NCBI RefSeq assembly: GCF_024461735.1
Contig: NZ_JANGAD010000010.1
Coordinates: forward strand, 1-64,000
Direction of reading: 5' to 3'
DNA length: 64,000 nucleotides
Source of the DNA: Anaerotignum propionicum
GTDB lineage: Bacteria > Bacillota > Clostridia > Lachnospirales > Anaerotignaceae
Both the position numbers and the translations under genes were made by a program. Positions 1-9,511 of the stretch are shown here, in pieces. Position 1 is the first letter of the stretch. The number at the start of each line of letters is the position of its first letter. The notes beneath the pieces were generated by a model. That model was not told where the DNA came from. It made no database searches and saw nothing but the letters and a program-made list of their open reading frames with translations.

Positions 1-27
1 GTAGATGGTTGCCAGATTTCAATTTTG

Positions 28-55
28 AAAGAACTGCTGTGGCAGTTCTTTTTTT
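28..55 (+). terminator. Intrinsic terminator of an upstream gene
   Basis: The arms GAACTGC (31-37) and GCAGTTC (42-48) are perfectly complementary around a 4-nt loop and are followed by a run of T. It closes a transcript that enters the window from the left. Confidence 0.85.
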
Positions 56-266
56 ATGTTGAAAATACGAATTATTATGGAGACAAAAACAGTTCAAAAT
101 CTAATAAAAAGGTTGTAAATAATTTAACATGAAGAGCAAATCTCTATTTATAAATGCCAAAAAAACAAATTGTATTTCGAGCAATAGATTTGGAAAATTA
201 GTATTGCCATAAGGCAATTATCGGTTTTTTCAATTAGCATACGTTATTAATTTTATATTTTGAAAG

Positions 267-295
267 TTGTACTTACAATCAAATTAAAGTATAAT
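267..295 (+). promoter_or_regulatory. Sigma-A type promoter for the coiled-coil gene
   Basis: TTGTAC at 267-272 and TATAAT at 290-295 are separated by 17 nt. The rest of the 56-361 interval is AT-rich and I see no other element in it. Confidence 0.55.
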
Positions 296-385
296 GAATT
301 GATTATGATATAAATAAAAAGTATAGAATAATCTAAAAATATATCATTAAATAGATATTTCATGATATACATTTGGAGGTGCGCA

Positions 386-1324
386 GTGCTTGAGAATATG
401 AGAAAAGAATTAAAAGAACTTTCGGGTAAAATAGAGCGGAAAAATAAAATTGAGTCCACGTTGCTCAGCTTAAAAAATGAAGAGATTGAACTTATAGAAA
501 AGGAATATGAACTACGTTCCATTCTTGCCAAGGAGAACAATGATGTAGAACGGCTGAAAAATACATCAGTTACATCGATTTTTTATTCTATGTTAGGAAA
601 GAAAGAACAGCAGTTAGAAAAAGAGTTGCAGGAAGCTTTTGCAGCAAAACTAAAATATGATGCAGCTCTTCGTCAGAAAGAACATTGCTCCAGTCGCAAG
701 GAGATACTCATAAAAGAACAACAAGAGTTGAATGACTGTGAAGATAGATTCCAACAGGTATTTAGTGAGATCCAAATTTTATTGCATAACAATCCAGAAT
801 ATGCAGAGAAGCTATGTAAATTGGAACGTCAGCTTGGTGAAGTAACAAATCAAATTGGAGAGGTAGACGAAGCTATTGCAGTAGGTAATGCCTGTATATT
901 AGAAATTAAAAGTATTGAAGATAGCCTTAGTAGTGCGGAAGGTTGGGGGACCTGGGATTTAATGGGTGGTGGAATGATTTCTGCCATGGCTAAACATTCT
1001 GACCTAGACAAGGCCCAAAACACCGCAGAACATTTACAAGTATTGCTTAGCTCTTTTCGTACGGAACTAGCGGACGTTAAAATATATCCAGATATGGGTC
1101 AAGTAAATATTGATGGTTTCTTGCGTTTTGCTGATTATTTTTTTGACGGATTGATTGCAGATTGGAGTGTACTTTCTCGCATTCATGATAGTCAAAAAAG
1201 TGTTTCTCAAGTAGCGAATCAGGTTTCATTGGTTTTAGCACAATTGGAAAAAATTCATAAAAAAGATGAAGTGGAAAAGGCTTCATTGGAAGATGAGATT
1301 GCACGATTAGTATTTCAGGCATGA
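386..1324 (+). CDS. Coiled-coil protein of unknown function
   Basis: A protein of about 312 residues. The first two thirds are highly charged (many E, K, Q, L heptad-like stretches such as KEQQLEKELQEAF), which predicts long coiled coils; a glycine-rich break (WDLMGGGMISAMA) lies near residue 195 and a second helical part follows. There is no signal peptide or membrane segment. I chose the GTG at 386 because GGAGGT at 375-380 sits 5 nt upstream; the ATG at 362 lies before that site and the ATG at 398 is too far from it. It is monocistronic, with its own promoter and a shared downstream terminator. I do not recognise the family; a cytoskeletal, phage-shock-like or DNA-associated role cannot be told apart from sequence alone. 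Confidence 0.7.
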   Translation: MLENMRKELKELSGKIERKNKIESTLLSLKNEEIELIEKEYELRSILAKENNDVERLKNTSVTSIFYSMLGKKEQQLEKELQEAFAAKLKYDAALRQKEHCSSRKEILIKEQQELNDCEDRFQQVFSEIQILLHNNPEYAEKLCKLERQLGEVTNQIGEVDEAIAVGNACILEIKSIEDSLSSAEGWGTWDLMGGGMISAMAKHSDLDKAQNTAEHLQVLLSSFRTELADVKIYPDMGQVNIDGFLRFADYFFDGLIADWSVLSRIHDSQKSVSQVANQVSLVLAQLEKIHKKDEVEKASLEDEIARLVFQA

Positions 1325-1420
1325 TAAAAGAAAAGACATACTTAAGGAAGTAACCTCACTCACATAGTACAACAGCTTGCGTTCTGGCATAATAAGCTGG
1401 TGGGAATTAAGACGATAAAA

Positions 1421-1455
1421 AACAGGCTGAATATATCCACTCAGCCTGTTTTATT
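1421..1455. terminator. Bidirectional intrinsic terminator
   Basis: A perfect 10-bp stem (AACAGGCTGA at 1421-1430, TCAGCCTGTT at 1441-1450) has A-rich DNA before it and T-rich DNA after it. It lies between convergent genes and can stop both. Confidence 0.85.
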
Positions 1456-1458
1456 CTA

Positions 1459-1710
1459 TTAAATATCTTTATTTTCCTTTTGTATTCGCCTTTGTAGTTC
1501 TCTCATTTTTTTATGCGAATAGAGAGCGAGAGAGGCAATTGCAATAAGGATGCCGCCCATTAAGATTCGATAGATATTAGAACCTGTGGTAAAGTCTACA
1601 ACATAAGTATATCCAAAATAAAGCCCACAAAGAATGAGGATAGTACGATGAAATTTGAATTTATTATACTGTGAGGTTAGCTCTTCCATTATATCGTTTG
1701 TATAATCCAT
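1459..1710 (-). CDS. Small two-helix membrane protein
   Basis: 83 residues with a short acidic N-terminus, hydrophobic segments at about residues 22-40 (TILILCGLYFGYTYVV) and 47-65 (IYRILMGGILIAIASLALY), and a basic tail (HKKMRELQRRIQKENK). The gene has an AAAGGAG ribosome site. It lies 22 nt after the RpiR gene and is probably the last cistron of the kinase-RpiR transcript. The family is not recognised; small membrane proteins of this kind often lack a specific annotation. Confidence 0.65.
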   Translation of the reverse strand: MDYTNDIMEELTSQYNKFKFHRTILILCGLYFGYTYVVDFTTGSNIYRILMGGILIAIASLALYSHKKMRELQRRIQKENKDI

Positions 1711-1732
1711 TTTGGCTCCTTTTTATTATGGG

Positions 1733-2554
1733 TTAGGGTACCTGTGTTTCAGCTAAAAACATTTTAACCCCTTGAGGAGTACGCTTTTTATTTGCCGCAA
1801 AAAACACAAGGGCATCTAATATAACACTGGTGTAGATATGTGATTCCGCACCAAATACTGATGTTGAGGAGGATTCAATGGTACTAGCCAAAGCATAATC
1901 TGCATGTTTTTTTAGAGGACTTGTTGTGATATCAGTAACAGCAACGGTGGCAACCCCTTTTTTTCGAGCCAATTCAAAGGCACGTACCACATTTTTTGAT
2001 CCGCCGCTATGGGAAACGCCAATGACAATATCGCCATATCGCGCTAAATTAATATTTGCAAGCTCCAGCTCATCAGAAATAGAGGTGGTGGTGGCAATCC
2101 CTATACGTCCCAAACGAAATGAAAATTCCAGAATGGAGGGAATGGTATTGCCTGAGGCAATGACATGAACTGTATTTGCAGAAGCAATTAGGTCCACACA
2201 GCTCCAAAAGGTTTTCTGATCTAGCACATTTCCAATATGCAGCATATTTTGGGCTGTAGCCTGAAAAAATTCATTTAAATTACTGAGGGGTCCATTGCTG
2301 GAATGCTGTTGCTCTTGATCTAAGCTATGAATGAGCATAACTTTAAGCTGATAAAAACCTTTATAGCCTAATTTTTTACTCATACGAACCACTGTGGCTT
2401 CGCTGGTACAGCTTTCCTTTGCAATTCCTACCACATTTAGGGACTGTATTCTATCAATATTATCCAATAAAAAAGCAGCAACTTTTTTTTCTGTGGAAGA
2501 AAGACTGTCCATATTGAGTTTAATATTTTCATATGCTGAGTCCACTAAATGCAT
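1733..2554 (-). CDS. RpiR-family transcriptional regulator (HTH plus SIS domain)
   Basis: 273 residues, the normal length for the family. An N-terminal HTH_6 domain (about 1-77, with LSSTEKKVAAFLL and TSEATVVRMSKKLGYKGF) is followed by a SIS sugar-phosphate isomerase-like domain (about 110-245, with VIASGNT, GVSHSGGSKN and AVTDITTSPL). RpiR proteins sense phosphosugars through the SIS domain and usually repress a neighbouring sugar locus. It sits 23 nt behind the PfkB kinase gene, in the same direction, and back to back with the sugar ABC operon, so it most likely controls both, with a sugar phosphate of this pathway as ligand. The start has GGAG 8 nt upstream, inside the end of the kinase gene region, which suggests cotranscription. 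Confidence 0.9.
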   Translation of the reverse strand: MHLVDSAYENIKLNMDSLSSTEKKVAAFLLDNIDRIQSLNVVGIAKESCTSEATVVRMSKKLGYKGFYQLKVMLIHSLDQEQQHSSNGPLSNLNEFFQATAQNMLHIGNVLDQKTFWSCVDLIASANTVHVIASGNTIPSILEFSFRLGRIGIATTTSISDELELANINLARYGDIVIGVSHSGGSKNVVRAFELARKKGVATVAVTDITTSPLKKHADYALASTIESSSTSVFGAESHIYTSVILDALVFFAANKKRTPQGVKMFLAETQVP

Positions 2555-2577
2555 TTTCTAATCTCCTATATATCTGC

Positions 2578-3558
2578 TTATAATAATTTTGTGAAAGGGT
2601 TTTCTATATCTATTGCCTCTATCGCGGGATTTTCGGAAATCAAATGGTCTATTTCTTCTTTTCTGCAATTACCTTCCATAGGGCCTTTTTTAGAAACGGC
2701 CAAAGCGCCTGCGGCATTTCCATATTTTGTTGCCGTTTTAATATCAATACCGTTACAATACAAGGCTAAAAAAGTTCCGTCAAAGCAGTCGCCTGCACCA
2801 GTAGGATCCACTTCAATTGTGGGGAATGTGCCTACTTGGAAAGCTTCACTTCTAGTGTACACATCTGTACCTCTGGAACCATCTTTTATTACTATAATTC
2901 TATCCTTTTTCTTTAATAATTCCAATAGGTTTTTTTCATATGCTCCAAATAATTTTACAAGCTCGCTTTTTCCCGTTAATAGGAAATCACAAGATTCTAG
3001 AATTTCGTTGAAAAAATTTGAGGTTTCTCCAGTTAAAAGTTCAGGACGAATATTAGGATCAAAGCTAATTTTTACATTATTTTTTTTTGCAGTGCGAATG
3101 GCTTTCATGATAGCTGCACTCATAGATGGACTTCCTGTTACTGAACAGCCCATAATATGCAGTATTTTAGAATTCTTAATCAATGAATCATCAATATCAT
3201 CTGGACCAAGTTCGCCACAAGCAGCGTGTTTAAAATGGAAGATAAATCTTCTGCTGCCATCCGATGCATATGTTACAAAAGCATTGCCCGTAGTATTATC
3301 TGATGTTTCAATGATGTTGGAGATGTCAACTCCGGAGGATTCCAGTCTATTTTTATTGAGTAAACCAAAGTCATCTTTTCCCACTTTTGCCACAATCGTC
3401 GTTTTCGCACCCATTTTTGCTGCCTGGTCAATTGCAATGGCTGGTGCTCCACTGGGGAAGGGGCCTAAAAGAGTGCCACCCAGTTCAAAAAAATTCTGAT
3501 TCTTTTTTTCTGCAAGTATTTCCGCCAGAATTTCACCAATTGTAATAATATCGTACAT
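2578..3558 (-). CDS. PfkB-family carbohydrate kinase
   Basis: 326 residues from the chosen ATG at 3558, which has GGAGGT (3565-3570, complement) 6 nt upstream; the longer reading frame would translate through that ribosome site. The fold signature DPTGAGDCFDG near residue 256-266 contains the catalytic aspartate and anion hole, and the N-terminal GGTLLGPFPSGAPA region matches the substrate-binding glycine motif. Members phosphorylate ribose, fructose, 2-keto-3-deoxygluconate or related sugars with ATP. The locus also has a ROK kinase (7632-8603), so two sugar kinases accompany one importer. The substrate cannot be read from the sequence; a ketohexose is inferred from the aldolase, PFK and GatZ-like genes opposite. 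Confidence 0.88.
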   Translation of the reverse strand: MYDIITIGEILAEILAEKKNQNFFELGGTLLGPFPSGAPAIAIDQAAKMGAKTTIVAKVGKDDFGLLNKNRLESSGVDISNIIETSDNTTGNAFVTYASDGSRRFIFHFKHAACGELGPDDIDDSLIKNSKILHIMGCSVTGSPSMSAAIMKAIRTAKKNNVKISFDPNIRPELLTGETSNFFNEILESCDFLLTGKSELVKLFGAYEKNLLELLKKKDRIIVIKDGSRGTDVYTRSEAFQVGTFPTIEVDPTGAGDCFDGTFLALYCNGIDIKTATKYGNAAGALAVSKKGPMEGNCRKEEIDHLISENPAIEAIDIENPFTKLL

Positions 3559-3644
3559 ATACATACCTCCAAAAACAAAATAAATATGCATAAAAATGAA
3601 TAGATATAAATAAAAAATTCAACCTCTGTGCATTGTTTAGATTT

Positions 3645-3673
3645 AGTATAATATATAAAAATTTGCAGGTCAA
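3645..3673 (-). promoter_or_regulatory. Promoter of the kinase-RpiR operon
   Basis: On the minus strand TTGACC (3668-3673) and TATACT (3645-3650) are separated by 17 nt, about 90 nt upstream of the kinase start. Confidence 0.65.
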
Positions 3674-3933
3674 TAAGATAATTTTTAATATTTTTTTTGG
3701 ATCGGGGAAGAATAGCTTCTGAGACTTGAAAAATAAAAGCAATCTTATATCTGAAAAAATTTTCGGTTTTTTCATCAAAATTAATCTAAAATCCCTATAG
3801 TTTTTTAAAAACAAAAAAAATCTAGCACAAGATGAAAAAAATTTCACAAAATCAAGTTATTGTGCTAAATTACTTAAAACCAAAACAGGAAATTGTAGGA
3901 GTATACAAAATTGGTCAATGTGCTGTAAAATCA

Positions 3934-3962
3934 TTGACTTCCTTTTCATAAATTGCTATTAT
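3934..3962 (+). promoter_or_regulatory. Promoter of the sugar ABC transporter operon
   Basis: TTGACT (3934-3939), 17 nt, and TATTAT (3957-3962) with an upstream TG that makes an extended -10. The divergent intergenic region (3559-4047) holds this and the opposite promoter about 260 nt apart; I found no convincing palindromic operator in it by eye. Confidence 0.7.
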
Positions 3963-4047
3963 TTTCGTATGTCCAAGGTGCATAATTACAAAGGGAAATT
4001 TTGCATAAAATCAGGGCAAATATTCAATACAAAAAGGAGAGAGGTTT

Positions 4048-5007
4048 ATGAAGAAATTTTTAAGTGTATTACTTAGTGCAACATTGGTACTTGGATTGAC
4101 TGCTTGCGGTTCCAAGCCTGCCGCAGAAAAACCTGCAGAAGGAGATACTGCGAAAAAGGAATTAACATTGGGCTTCATTGTTGGTTCTAGAGAACACGTT
4201 TTCTACAATTTGATTGAAGAAGGCATTATGACTGCATCTAAAGATTTGGGCTTTAAAGCAATTGTACTTGATGGTGAATTGGACAGTAACGTAACATCTG
4301 ACCATATTAACAATTTAGTGGCACAGGGTGTAGATGCAATTGCCCTTTCTTGCAACGATCCCGGCGGCACAACACCTGCAATGGAGGCTGCTGACAAAGA
4401 AGGCATTCCTGTATTTACATTTGACTGCACCAGTGATGTTACTGATGTTGTAAAATGCTTTGTTGGTACTGACAACGTTGAAGGTGGTAGACTTGGCGGT
4501 CAAGAAACAGTAAGACTTGCAGAAGCTGGCAAAACAGTTGGTATCATTAACTTTGATGAACCTCAATCTTGTATCGATCGTCGTACAGGCTGGGAAGAAG
4601 TTGTAAAGGCTTCTGATAAAAAATTAAACATTATTGACATCGGTAACTACGAAGGCGACGCTGCAAAGGCTGAACAGTTAATGTCTGATGCTTTGTCTGC
4701 AAACAAGAATGACATCGCAGTTGTTTTCGCAGTTGGTGATCCTGCTGCAACAGGCGCTTTGGCAGCAATCAAAGCTGCTGGTGCAGATACAAAGATTATC
4801 GGTTTCGATGGTAACCCTGAAGCTAAAGCAGCTATTTTGGATGCTGAAAATGGAAAATATTGGGTATCTGAAATTTCTCAGAATCCTATCGAAATTGGAA
4901 AGCAGATTTCCAAGAATATGGTTGATTATTTGAACAATGGCTCCGTTACAGAAGCTAAAATTATGATCGCTCCTTATATCATTACAGCAGAAAACGCAGC
5001 AAAATAA
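4048..5007 (+). CDS. Sugar-binding lipoprotein of a ribose-type ABC importer
   Basis: 319 residues. A lipoprotein signal ends in LTAC with the lipidated cysteine at residue 20, so the protein is anchored outside the membrane. The mature part is a periplasmic-binding-protein-like domain of the RbsB/Peripla_BP_4 class (GFIVGSREHVFYNLIEEG, GVDAIALSCNDP, VGTDNVEGGRLGGQ). It starts a run of seven genes. A perfect 15-bp hairpin terminator directly follows, which would give more binding protein than transporter, the usual ratio. The ligand is not determined; the downstream genes suggest a ketohexose or a sugar converted to tagatose/fructose 6-phosphate. Confidence 0.92.
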   Translation: MKKFLSVLLSATLVLGLTACGSKPAAEKPAEGDTAKKELTLGFIVGSREHVFYNLIEEGIMTASKDLGFKAIVLDGELDSNVTSDHINNLVAQGVDAIALSCNDPGGTTPAMEAADKEGIPVFTFDCTSDVTDVVKCFVGTDNVEGGRLGGQETVRLAEAGKTVGIINFDEPQSCIDRRTGWEEVVKASDKKLNIIDIGNYEGDAAKAEQLMSDALSANKNDIAVVFAVGDPAATGALAAIKAAGADTKIIGFDGNPEAKAAILDAENGKYWVSEISQNPIEIGKQISKNMVDYLNNGSVTEAKIMIAPYIITAENAAK

Positions 5008-5028
5008 TAGATTTAATTGAATGGATGG

Positions 5029-5068
5029 CTTTAAGATGAGTTGTTTCAACTCATCTTAAAGTTTTATT
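5029..5068 (+). terminator. Partial terminator inside the sugar operon
   Basis: The arms 5029-5043 and 5047-5061 form a perfect 15-bp stem with a 3-nt loop followed by TTTTATT. It probably lowers read-through from the binding-protein gene into the ATPase gene. Confidence 0.8.
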
Positions 5069-5101
5069 ATAAGCAAATTCTTAGTAAGGAAGGTTGATAC
5101 G

Positions 5102-6607
5102 ATGAATCCGTGTTTGCAAGTGAAAAATATTTCAAAAAGATTTCTAGGTGTCAAGGCCCTTACAGACGTGTCTATTGATTTTTATTCAGGAGAAATGCAT
5201 TGTCTTTTGGGAGAGAATGGTGCGGGAAAATCCACATTGATTAAAATCATTTCCGGTGTTTATGATGCTACAGAAGGAGAAGTTATTTTTAATGGACAAA
5301 AGGTAAACTTTCATAACCCTCGTCAAGCATTGGATGCAGGCATTTCTGTAATCCATCAGGAGTTAAGTATTGCAAACGATTTAACAGTAGCGGAAAATAT
5401 CTTCTTAGGTGCAGAACAAAGACAAGGCTTTAAAATGCTTTTAGATAGAAAACGAATGAATAAGGAAGCCCAAGAAATTTTGGACTTTATGAAGGTAGAT
5501 ATTCAAGCGACTCAAATTGCCAGAGAACTAACAGCGGCTCAACAGCAAATGGTGGAAATCGCCAAGGTAATGACAAAGAAGGCAAAAGTTGTGATTATGG
5601 ATGAACCTACTTCTTCCTTATCCGGGCATGAAATTAATGCGTTGTTTGAGCAGATAAAAATACTAAAGGAACAGAATGTAGCCATAATTTATATCACCCA
5701 TCGGTTGAAAGAAATGTTTGAGATGGGAGAGAGGGTTACTGTTTTAAGAGATGGGTGCAAGGTAGACACGTTTAACATTGCTGATGTAACGGAAAAAGAA
5801 TTGGTTGCCAGCATGGTTGGGCGAGAAATTCAAGATTATTACAACAGACAAGAGCATACTGCAAAAGAAGAATTACTTAGAGTAGAGGGACTTACAGGAA
5901 AAAAAGGTGAATTCAAAAATGTTAGTTTTAGGGCATGTGCTGGAGAAATTATTGGTTTTGCTGGACTAGTGGGAGCAGGCAGAACAGAAGTAATGGAGGC
6001 AATCTTTGGGGCAAGAGAATATTCCTCCGGAAAAATTTTCGTTTCCGGTAAGGAAGTGGTTTTTAAAAATCCCATTGAAGCAATTAATGCACATATTGGA
6101 CTTGTTACCGAGGATAGACGGCGCACAGGTTTAATGCTAAATGCAATGATAAAAAACAATATTGTTTTGCCAAGTCTTACGAAAAATAGTAAAAAGTTTG
6201 GCTTTTTAGATTTAAAGTGGGAAAAAGAAGTAAGCGAAGATTACGTGGATAAACTGAAGGTTAGAACACCTGGAATTAATACGGTGATTGCCAATCTTTC
6301 AGGAGGAAATCAACAAAAGGTTATTTTGGCAAAGTGGTTGTTGGCCAATTCAAAAATTTTAATATTGGACGAGCCAACGAGAGGCATTGATGTGAATGCA
6401 AAGTCAGAGTTTTATGCACTGATGAATGCCTTTGTAGCCAATGGTGGATGCATCATTATGGTGTCTTCGGAATTGCCGGAAGTTTTAGGCAACAGTGATA
6501 GAATTATTGTTATGAGAGAAGGCGAAATCGCAGGTGAATTGCATTATAAAGATGCTACCGAGCAAAATGTAATTGAACTTGCAAGTTTAAATAGTAAAAA
6601 TACTTAA
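5102..6607 (+). CDS. Sugar ABC transporter ATP-binding protein (RbsA/MglA type, two ABC domains)
   Basis: 501 residues, the normal length for the fused two-cassette sugar ATPases. The first cassette has Walker A GENGAGKST near residues 38-46 and Walker B VVIMDEPTSSLS; its signature is degenerate (LTAAQQQ). The second cassette carries LSGGNQQK near residue 400 and LILDEPTRGID, while its Walker A is altered (GLVGAGRTE). This asymmetry, one canonical and one degenerate site, is typical of the family. It energises import with the permease immediately downstream and the lipoprotein upstream. Confidence 0.95.
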   Translation: MNPCLQVKNISKRFLGVKALTDVSIDFYSGEMHCLLGENGAGKSTLIKIISGVYDATEGEVIFNGQKVNFHNPRQALDAGISVIHQELSIANDLTVAENIFLGAEQRQGFKMLLDRKRMNKEAQEILDFMKVDIQATQIARELTAAQQQMVEIAKVMTKKAKVVIMDEPTSSLSGHEINALFEQIKILKEQNVAIIYITHRLKEMFEMGERVTVLRDGCKVDTFNIADVTEKELVASMVGREIQDYYNRQEHTAKEELLRVEGLTGKKGEFKNVSFRACAGEIIGFAGLVGAGRTEVMEAIFGAREYSSGKIFVSGKEVVFKNPIEAINAHIGLVTEDRRRTGLMLNAMIKNNIVLPSLTKNSKKFGFLDLKWEKEVSEDYVDKLKVRTPGINTVIANLSGGNQQKVILAKWLLANSKILILDEPTRGIDVNAKSEFYALMNAFVANGGCIIMVSSELPEVLGNSDRIIVMREGEIAGELHYKDATEQNVIELASLNSKNT

Positions 6608-6633
6608 GAATAGTTATTGAGAGGTATAATGAT

Positions 6634-7611
6634 ATGGAAAAATTAAAAGCATGGCTAAAGAAAAACATGGTTATTGTGTTTTTGATCGGTTTGTGCATTG
6701 GGTTTGGCGTAACGACAGACACTTTTTTCACAACAAAAAATGTTATGAACCTAACCTCACAGATGGCTATTAATGCCCTTTTGGCAACCGGTCTTACTTA
6801 TGTAATTATCCTTGGGGGAATCGATATTTCTGTTGGTTCCGTAGCGGCGCTTGCGGGGGTATTTTCCGCAATGGTTGGTTTGATGTTCCCGAATATGTCT
6901 GTATTCATGTCCATCATAATTTTGATTGTATCTTCTTTGATTATCGGTGGCATCTGCGGCTTCTTCAATGGCATCATGATTACAAAATTTAAAGTAGTGC
7001 CTATGATTACCACATTGGCTACGATGACGATTGCCAGAGGCGTAACCTATATTGTTACAGGCGGAACGGCTGTCTTTGGTTTGCCTACCCAATTTTCTTG
7101 GTTGGGTGCAGGTCGATTGCTGGTGACGGATTCTCATCCCAATGGTATCATTCCAATTATTACATTATTTACTATTATCGTTGTGGCACTGATGCATATT
7201 TTGCTTTCCAAAACAGTGTTTGGCAGACATGTATATGCAACCGGTTCTAATTTGCAGGTGGCACACCTAAGCGGTATTAATACAAACAGAGTTATTTTAA
7301 AATCTCATATATTGTGTTCCATTATGGCGGCTTTGGGTGGTGTATTGGTTGCTTCTAAGCTGCAAAATGGACAACCCGGTGCATGTGAAGGCTACGAAAT
7401 GTATGCCATCGCTTCAACGGTTCTGGGAGGTACAAGTCTTGCCGGCGGTAGCGGTTCTGTTGCCCGTGCAATGTTTGGTGTTGCTATCATCGCGGTTATC
7501 AACAATGGTATGAATTTATTATCTATCTCGTCCTATTGGCAGAAGGTAGTAATTGGTAGTATTATCTTATTGGCTGTTATTTTTGATATGTCACAAAAGA
7601 AAAAGGCATAA
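6634..7611 (+). CDS. Sugar ABC transporter permease (RbsC type)
   Basis: 325 residues with about eight to ten hydrophobic segments and the family pattern LGGIDISVGSVAALAGV near residue 60 and the AIASTVLGGTSLAGGSGS region near residue 260. It forms the membrane channel for the RbsA-like ATPase. It lies 26 nt after that gene and 20 nt before the ROK kinase, all in one operon. Confidence 0.95.
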   Translation: MEKLKAWLKKNMVIVFLIGLCIGFGVTTDTFFTTKNVMNLTSQMAINALLATGLTYVIILGGIDISVGSVAALAGVFSAMVGLMFPNMSVFMSIIILIVSSLIIGGICGFFNGIMITKFKVVPMITTLATMTIARGVTYIVTGGTAVFGLPTQFSWLGAGRLLVTDSHPNGIIPIITLFTIIVVALMHILLSKTVFGRHVYATGSNLQVAHLSGINTNRVILKSHILCSIMAALGGVLVASKLQNGQPGACEGYEMYAIASTVLGGTSLAGGSGSVARAMFGVAIIAVINNGMNLLSISSYWQKVVIGSIILLAVIFDMSQKKKA

Positions 7612-7631
7612 GGCTTGGAAAAAGGTGTATG

Positions 7632-8603
7632 ATGAGATATTATTTGATTTTAGACATAGGTGGAACAAAAACATCAGGAGCATTGTTTACGGAAGATGGT
7701 AAAATCGTAGATGATTATGTACATGTGGCGCCCTCAAAAACTTTCTTAGGGGAAGAGGCGGTTTATCAAAATACCAAAGATGTATTGTTGCATATTATAA
7801 ATCATTTTTCTCTAAAGAAAGAAGAAATTATAGGGATAGGCGTGGGAAGTCCGGGACCTTTGGATGCGGAAAAGGGCGTTATTATTCATGCTCCATTGAT
7901 GGGATGGCACAATTTCCCTATTGTAGAACGTTTGGAAACAGATTTTGGAACGAAGGTTATGTTAGACAATGACGGCAATCTGGGTGCACTTGCCGAGGTG
8001 CGAATGGGTGTCGCAATGGGATTGAAAAACGTAATCTATATGACTGTAAGCACTGGATGTGGCGGTGGTATCGTTGTGAATGGTGAAGTGTATCGCGGCA
8101 GTTCCAGTGGTGCAGGAGAAGTCGGGCATATGTCTATTATGCCGGAAGGTTTAAAATGTCCTTGTGGCAGCGTGGGTTGTTTTGAGTTATACGCCTCGGG
8201 TACTGCTATTAATCATCGCTTGAAGGAGGATATGGAAAAGGGTATCCAAAGTAAGGCTTTTGAATTGGCAGAATTTAAGGTGGAAAACTTAAATGGAAAG
8301 GTGTTAAATGAAGCGGCAGAGCTTGGAGATGCATATGCCCTTGAAGTTTATCGCAAAGAGGGTTATTATTTAGGAATAGGAATTGCAAATCAATTTAACT
8401 TCTTTAACCCCGATACCATCGTTTTAGGTGGTGGTGTTACAAAGGCAAAGAGATTTTTCCATAAAGCTTTGATGGAAACCTTAGAAGAACGCTGTATTCA
8501 ACCAATCAGTGATAGCTCAGTCAGATATTCTGTGATGAACGACAGAGTTGTGCTTTACGGAGCATATTGCTTGATTAAAGAATACACAGATAAAAAACAA
8601 TGA
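7632..8603 (+). CDS. ROK-family sugar kinase
   Basis: 323 residues. The phosphate-binding motif LDIGGTKTSGALF is at the N-terminus, the catalytic aspartate lies in LDNDGNLGAL, and the ROK zinc motif is complete (GAGEVGH followed by CPCGSVGCFE). The family phosphorylates glucose, fructose, allose, N-acetylmannosamine and similar sugars at C6. Two ATG codons are possible (7629, 7632); AAAGG at 7621-7625 is 6 nt from the second, so I prefer 7632. The neighbours suggest phosphorylation of the imported sugar to a ketohexose 6-phosphate, but ROK specificity cannot be read from sequence. Confidence 0.9.
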   Translation: MRYYLILDIGGTKTSGALFTEDGKIVDDYVHVAPSKTFLGEEAVYQNTKDVLLHIINHFSLKKEEIIGIGVGSPGPLDAEKGVIIHAPLMGWHNFPIVERLETDFGTKVMLDNDGNLGALAEVRMGVAMGLKNVIYMTVSTGCGGGIVVNGEVYRGSSSGAGEVGHMSIMPEGLKCPCGSVGCFELYASGTAINHRLKEDMEKGIQSKAFELAEFKVENLNGKVLNEAAELGDAYALEVYRKEGYYLGIGIANQFNFFNPDTIVLGGGVTKAKRFFHKALMETLEERCIQPISDSSVRYSVMNDRVVLYGAYCLIKEYTDKKQ

Positions 8604-8619
8604 GATAGGAGTGTTTATT

Positions 8620-9495
8620 ATGGGAGATGTGAAAATGAGAGGTTTAGTGACTTTAAAAGAAATTTTAGAGAATACAAGAAAAGAAGGCTATGCAGTTGGC
8701 AGTTTCAATTTCAATGGTTATGAAGATGCACAGGGAATTATTAATGGCGCGGCAGAAAAAAATTCACCGGTGATTTTAATGGCATCAATGGGTGCTTGCA
8801 AATATATTGGTCTGCATCAAACAGTTGGGATGGTTAAAGGTATGGCGGCTTCTGTAGATATTCCCGTTTGCCTGCATTTAGACCATGCAACAGATATGGA
8901 TTATATCAAAGAAGCAATCAAGGCAGGTTTTTCCTCTGTTATGATTGATGCTTCCGCAGAGGATTATGAAATTAACATTCAAAAATCAAAAGAAATTGTA
9001 GAGTTTGCTAAGGATTATCATTGCTCCGTTGAAGCTGAATTGGGCAAAGTTGGCGGTAAAGAAGAAAACATCGTAGTTTCCGATGAAAAAGCAACCTTTA
9101 CCCAGCCCTCCGATGTTCCTCGTTTCGTTGAAGAAACAGGCATTGACGCTTTGGCAATTGCATTTGGTTCTGTTCATGGTTTCTACAAAAGCGAGCCTAA
9201 GCTGGATTTTGAGCGATTGGCTGAGATTGCAAAAATTACAGATTGCCCCTTGGTTCTCCACGGTGGTACCGGCATCCCTGTAGAAGATTTCAAAAAATGT
9301 GTTGTATCAGGCATTAGCAAAATCAACGTTGGAACAGAATTCAAAAAGACTTTCACGGATACAATCAGAAAAATGTGTAATGACCTTCCTGAAAAAGAGG
9401 TTGACCCTAGAAAGTATATGGGACCTGTGAAGGATGCTTGCGCAGAGGTTGTAAAGGGAAAAATTGACGTGTTCGGCAGTGCAAATAAAGCCTGA
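8620..9495 (+). CDS. Class II ketose-bisphosphate aldolase (KbaY/GatY/Fba family)
   Basis: About 291 residues. Zinc-binding and catalytic signatures are present: LHLDHATD (zinc histidine and catalytic aspartate), VEAELG, VHGFY, LHGGTG and KINVGTE. The enzyme splits fructose or tagatose 1,6-bisphosphate into dihydroxyacetone phosphate and glyceraldehyde 3-phosphate. The ATG at 8620 has TAGGAG 8 nt upstream; the ATG at 8635 also has a GGAG and cannot be excluded. The gene lies between a sugar kinase and a phosphofructokinase and ends 16 nt before the latter, so it serves the lower end of this hexose pathway. Fructose versus tagatose bisphosphate cannot be decided here. Confidence 0.92.
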   Translation: MGDVKMRGLVTLKEILENTRKEGYAVGSFNFNGYEDAQGIINGAAEKNSPVILMASMGACKYIGLHQTVGMVKGMAASVDIPVCLHLDHATDMDYIKEAIKAGFSSVMIDASAEDYEINIQKSKEIVEFAKDYHCSVEAELGKVGGKEENIVVSDEKATFTQPSDVPRFVEETGIDALAIAFGSVHGFYKSEPKLDFERLAEIAKITDCPLVLHGGTGIPVEDFKKCVVSGISKINVGTEFKKTFTDTIRKMCNDLPEKEVDPRKYMGPVKDACAEVVKGKIDVFGSANKA

Positions 9496-9511
9496 TAAAG
9501 AGGGAATACCA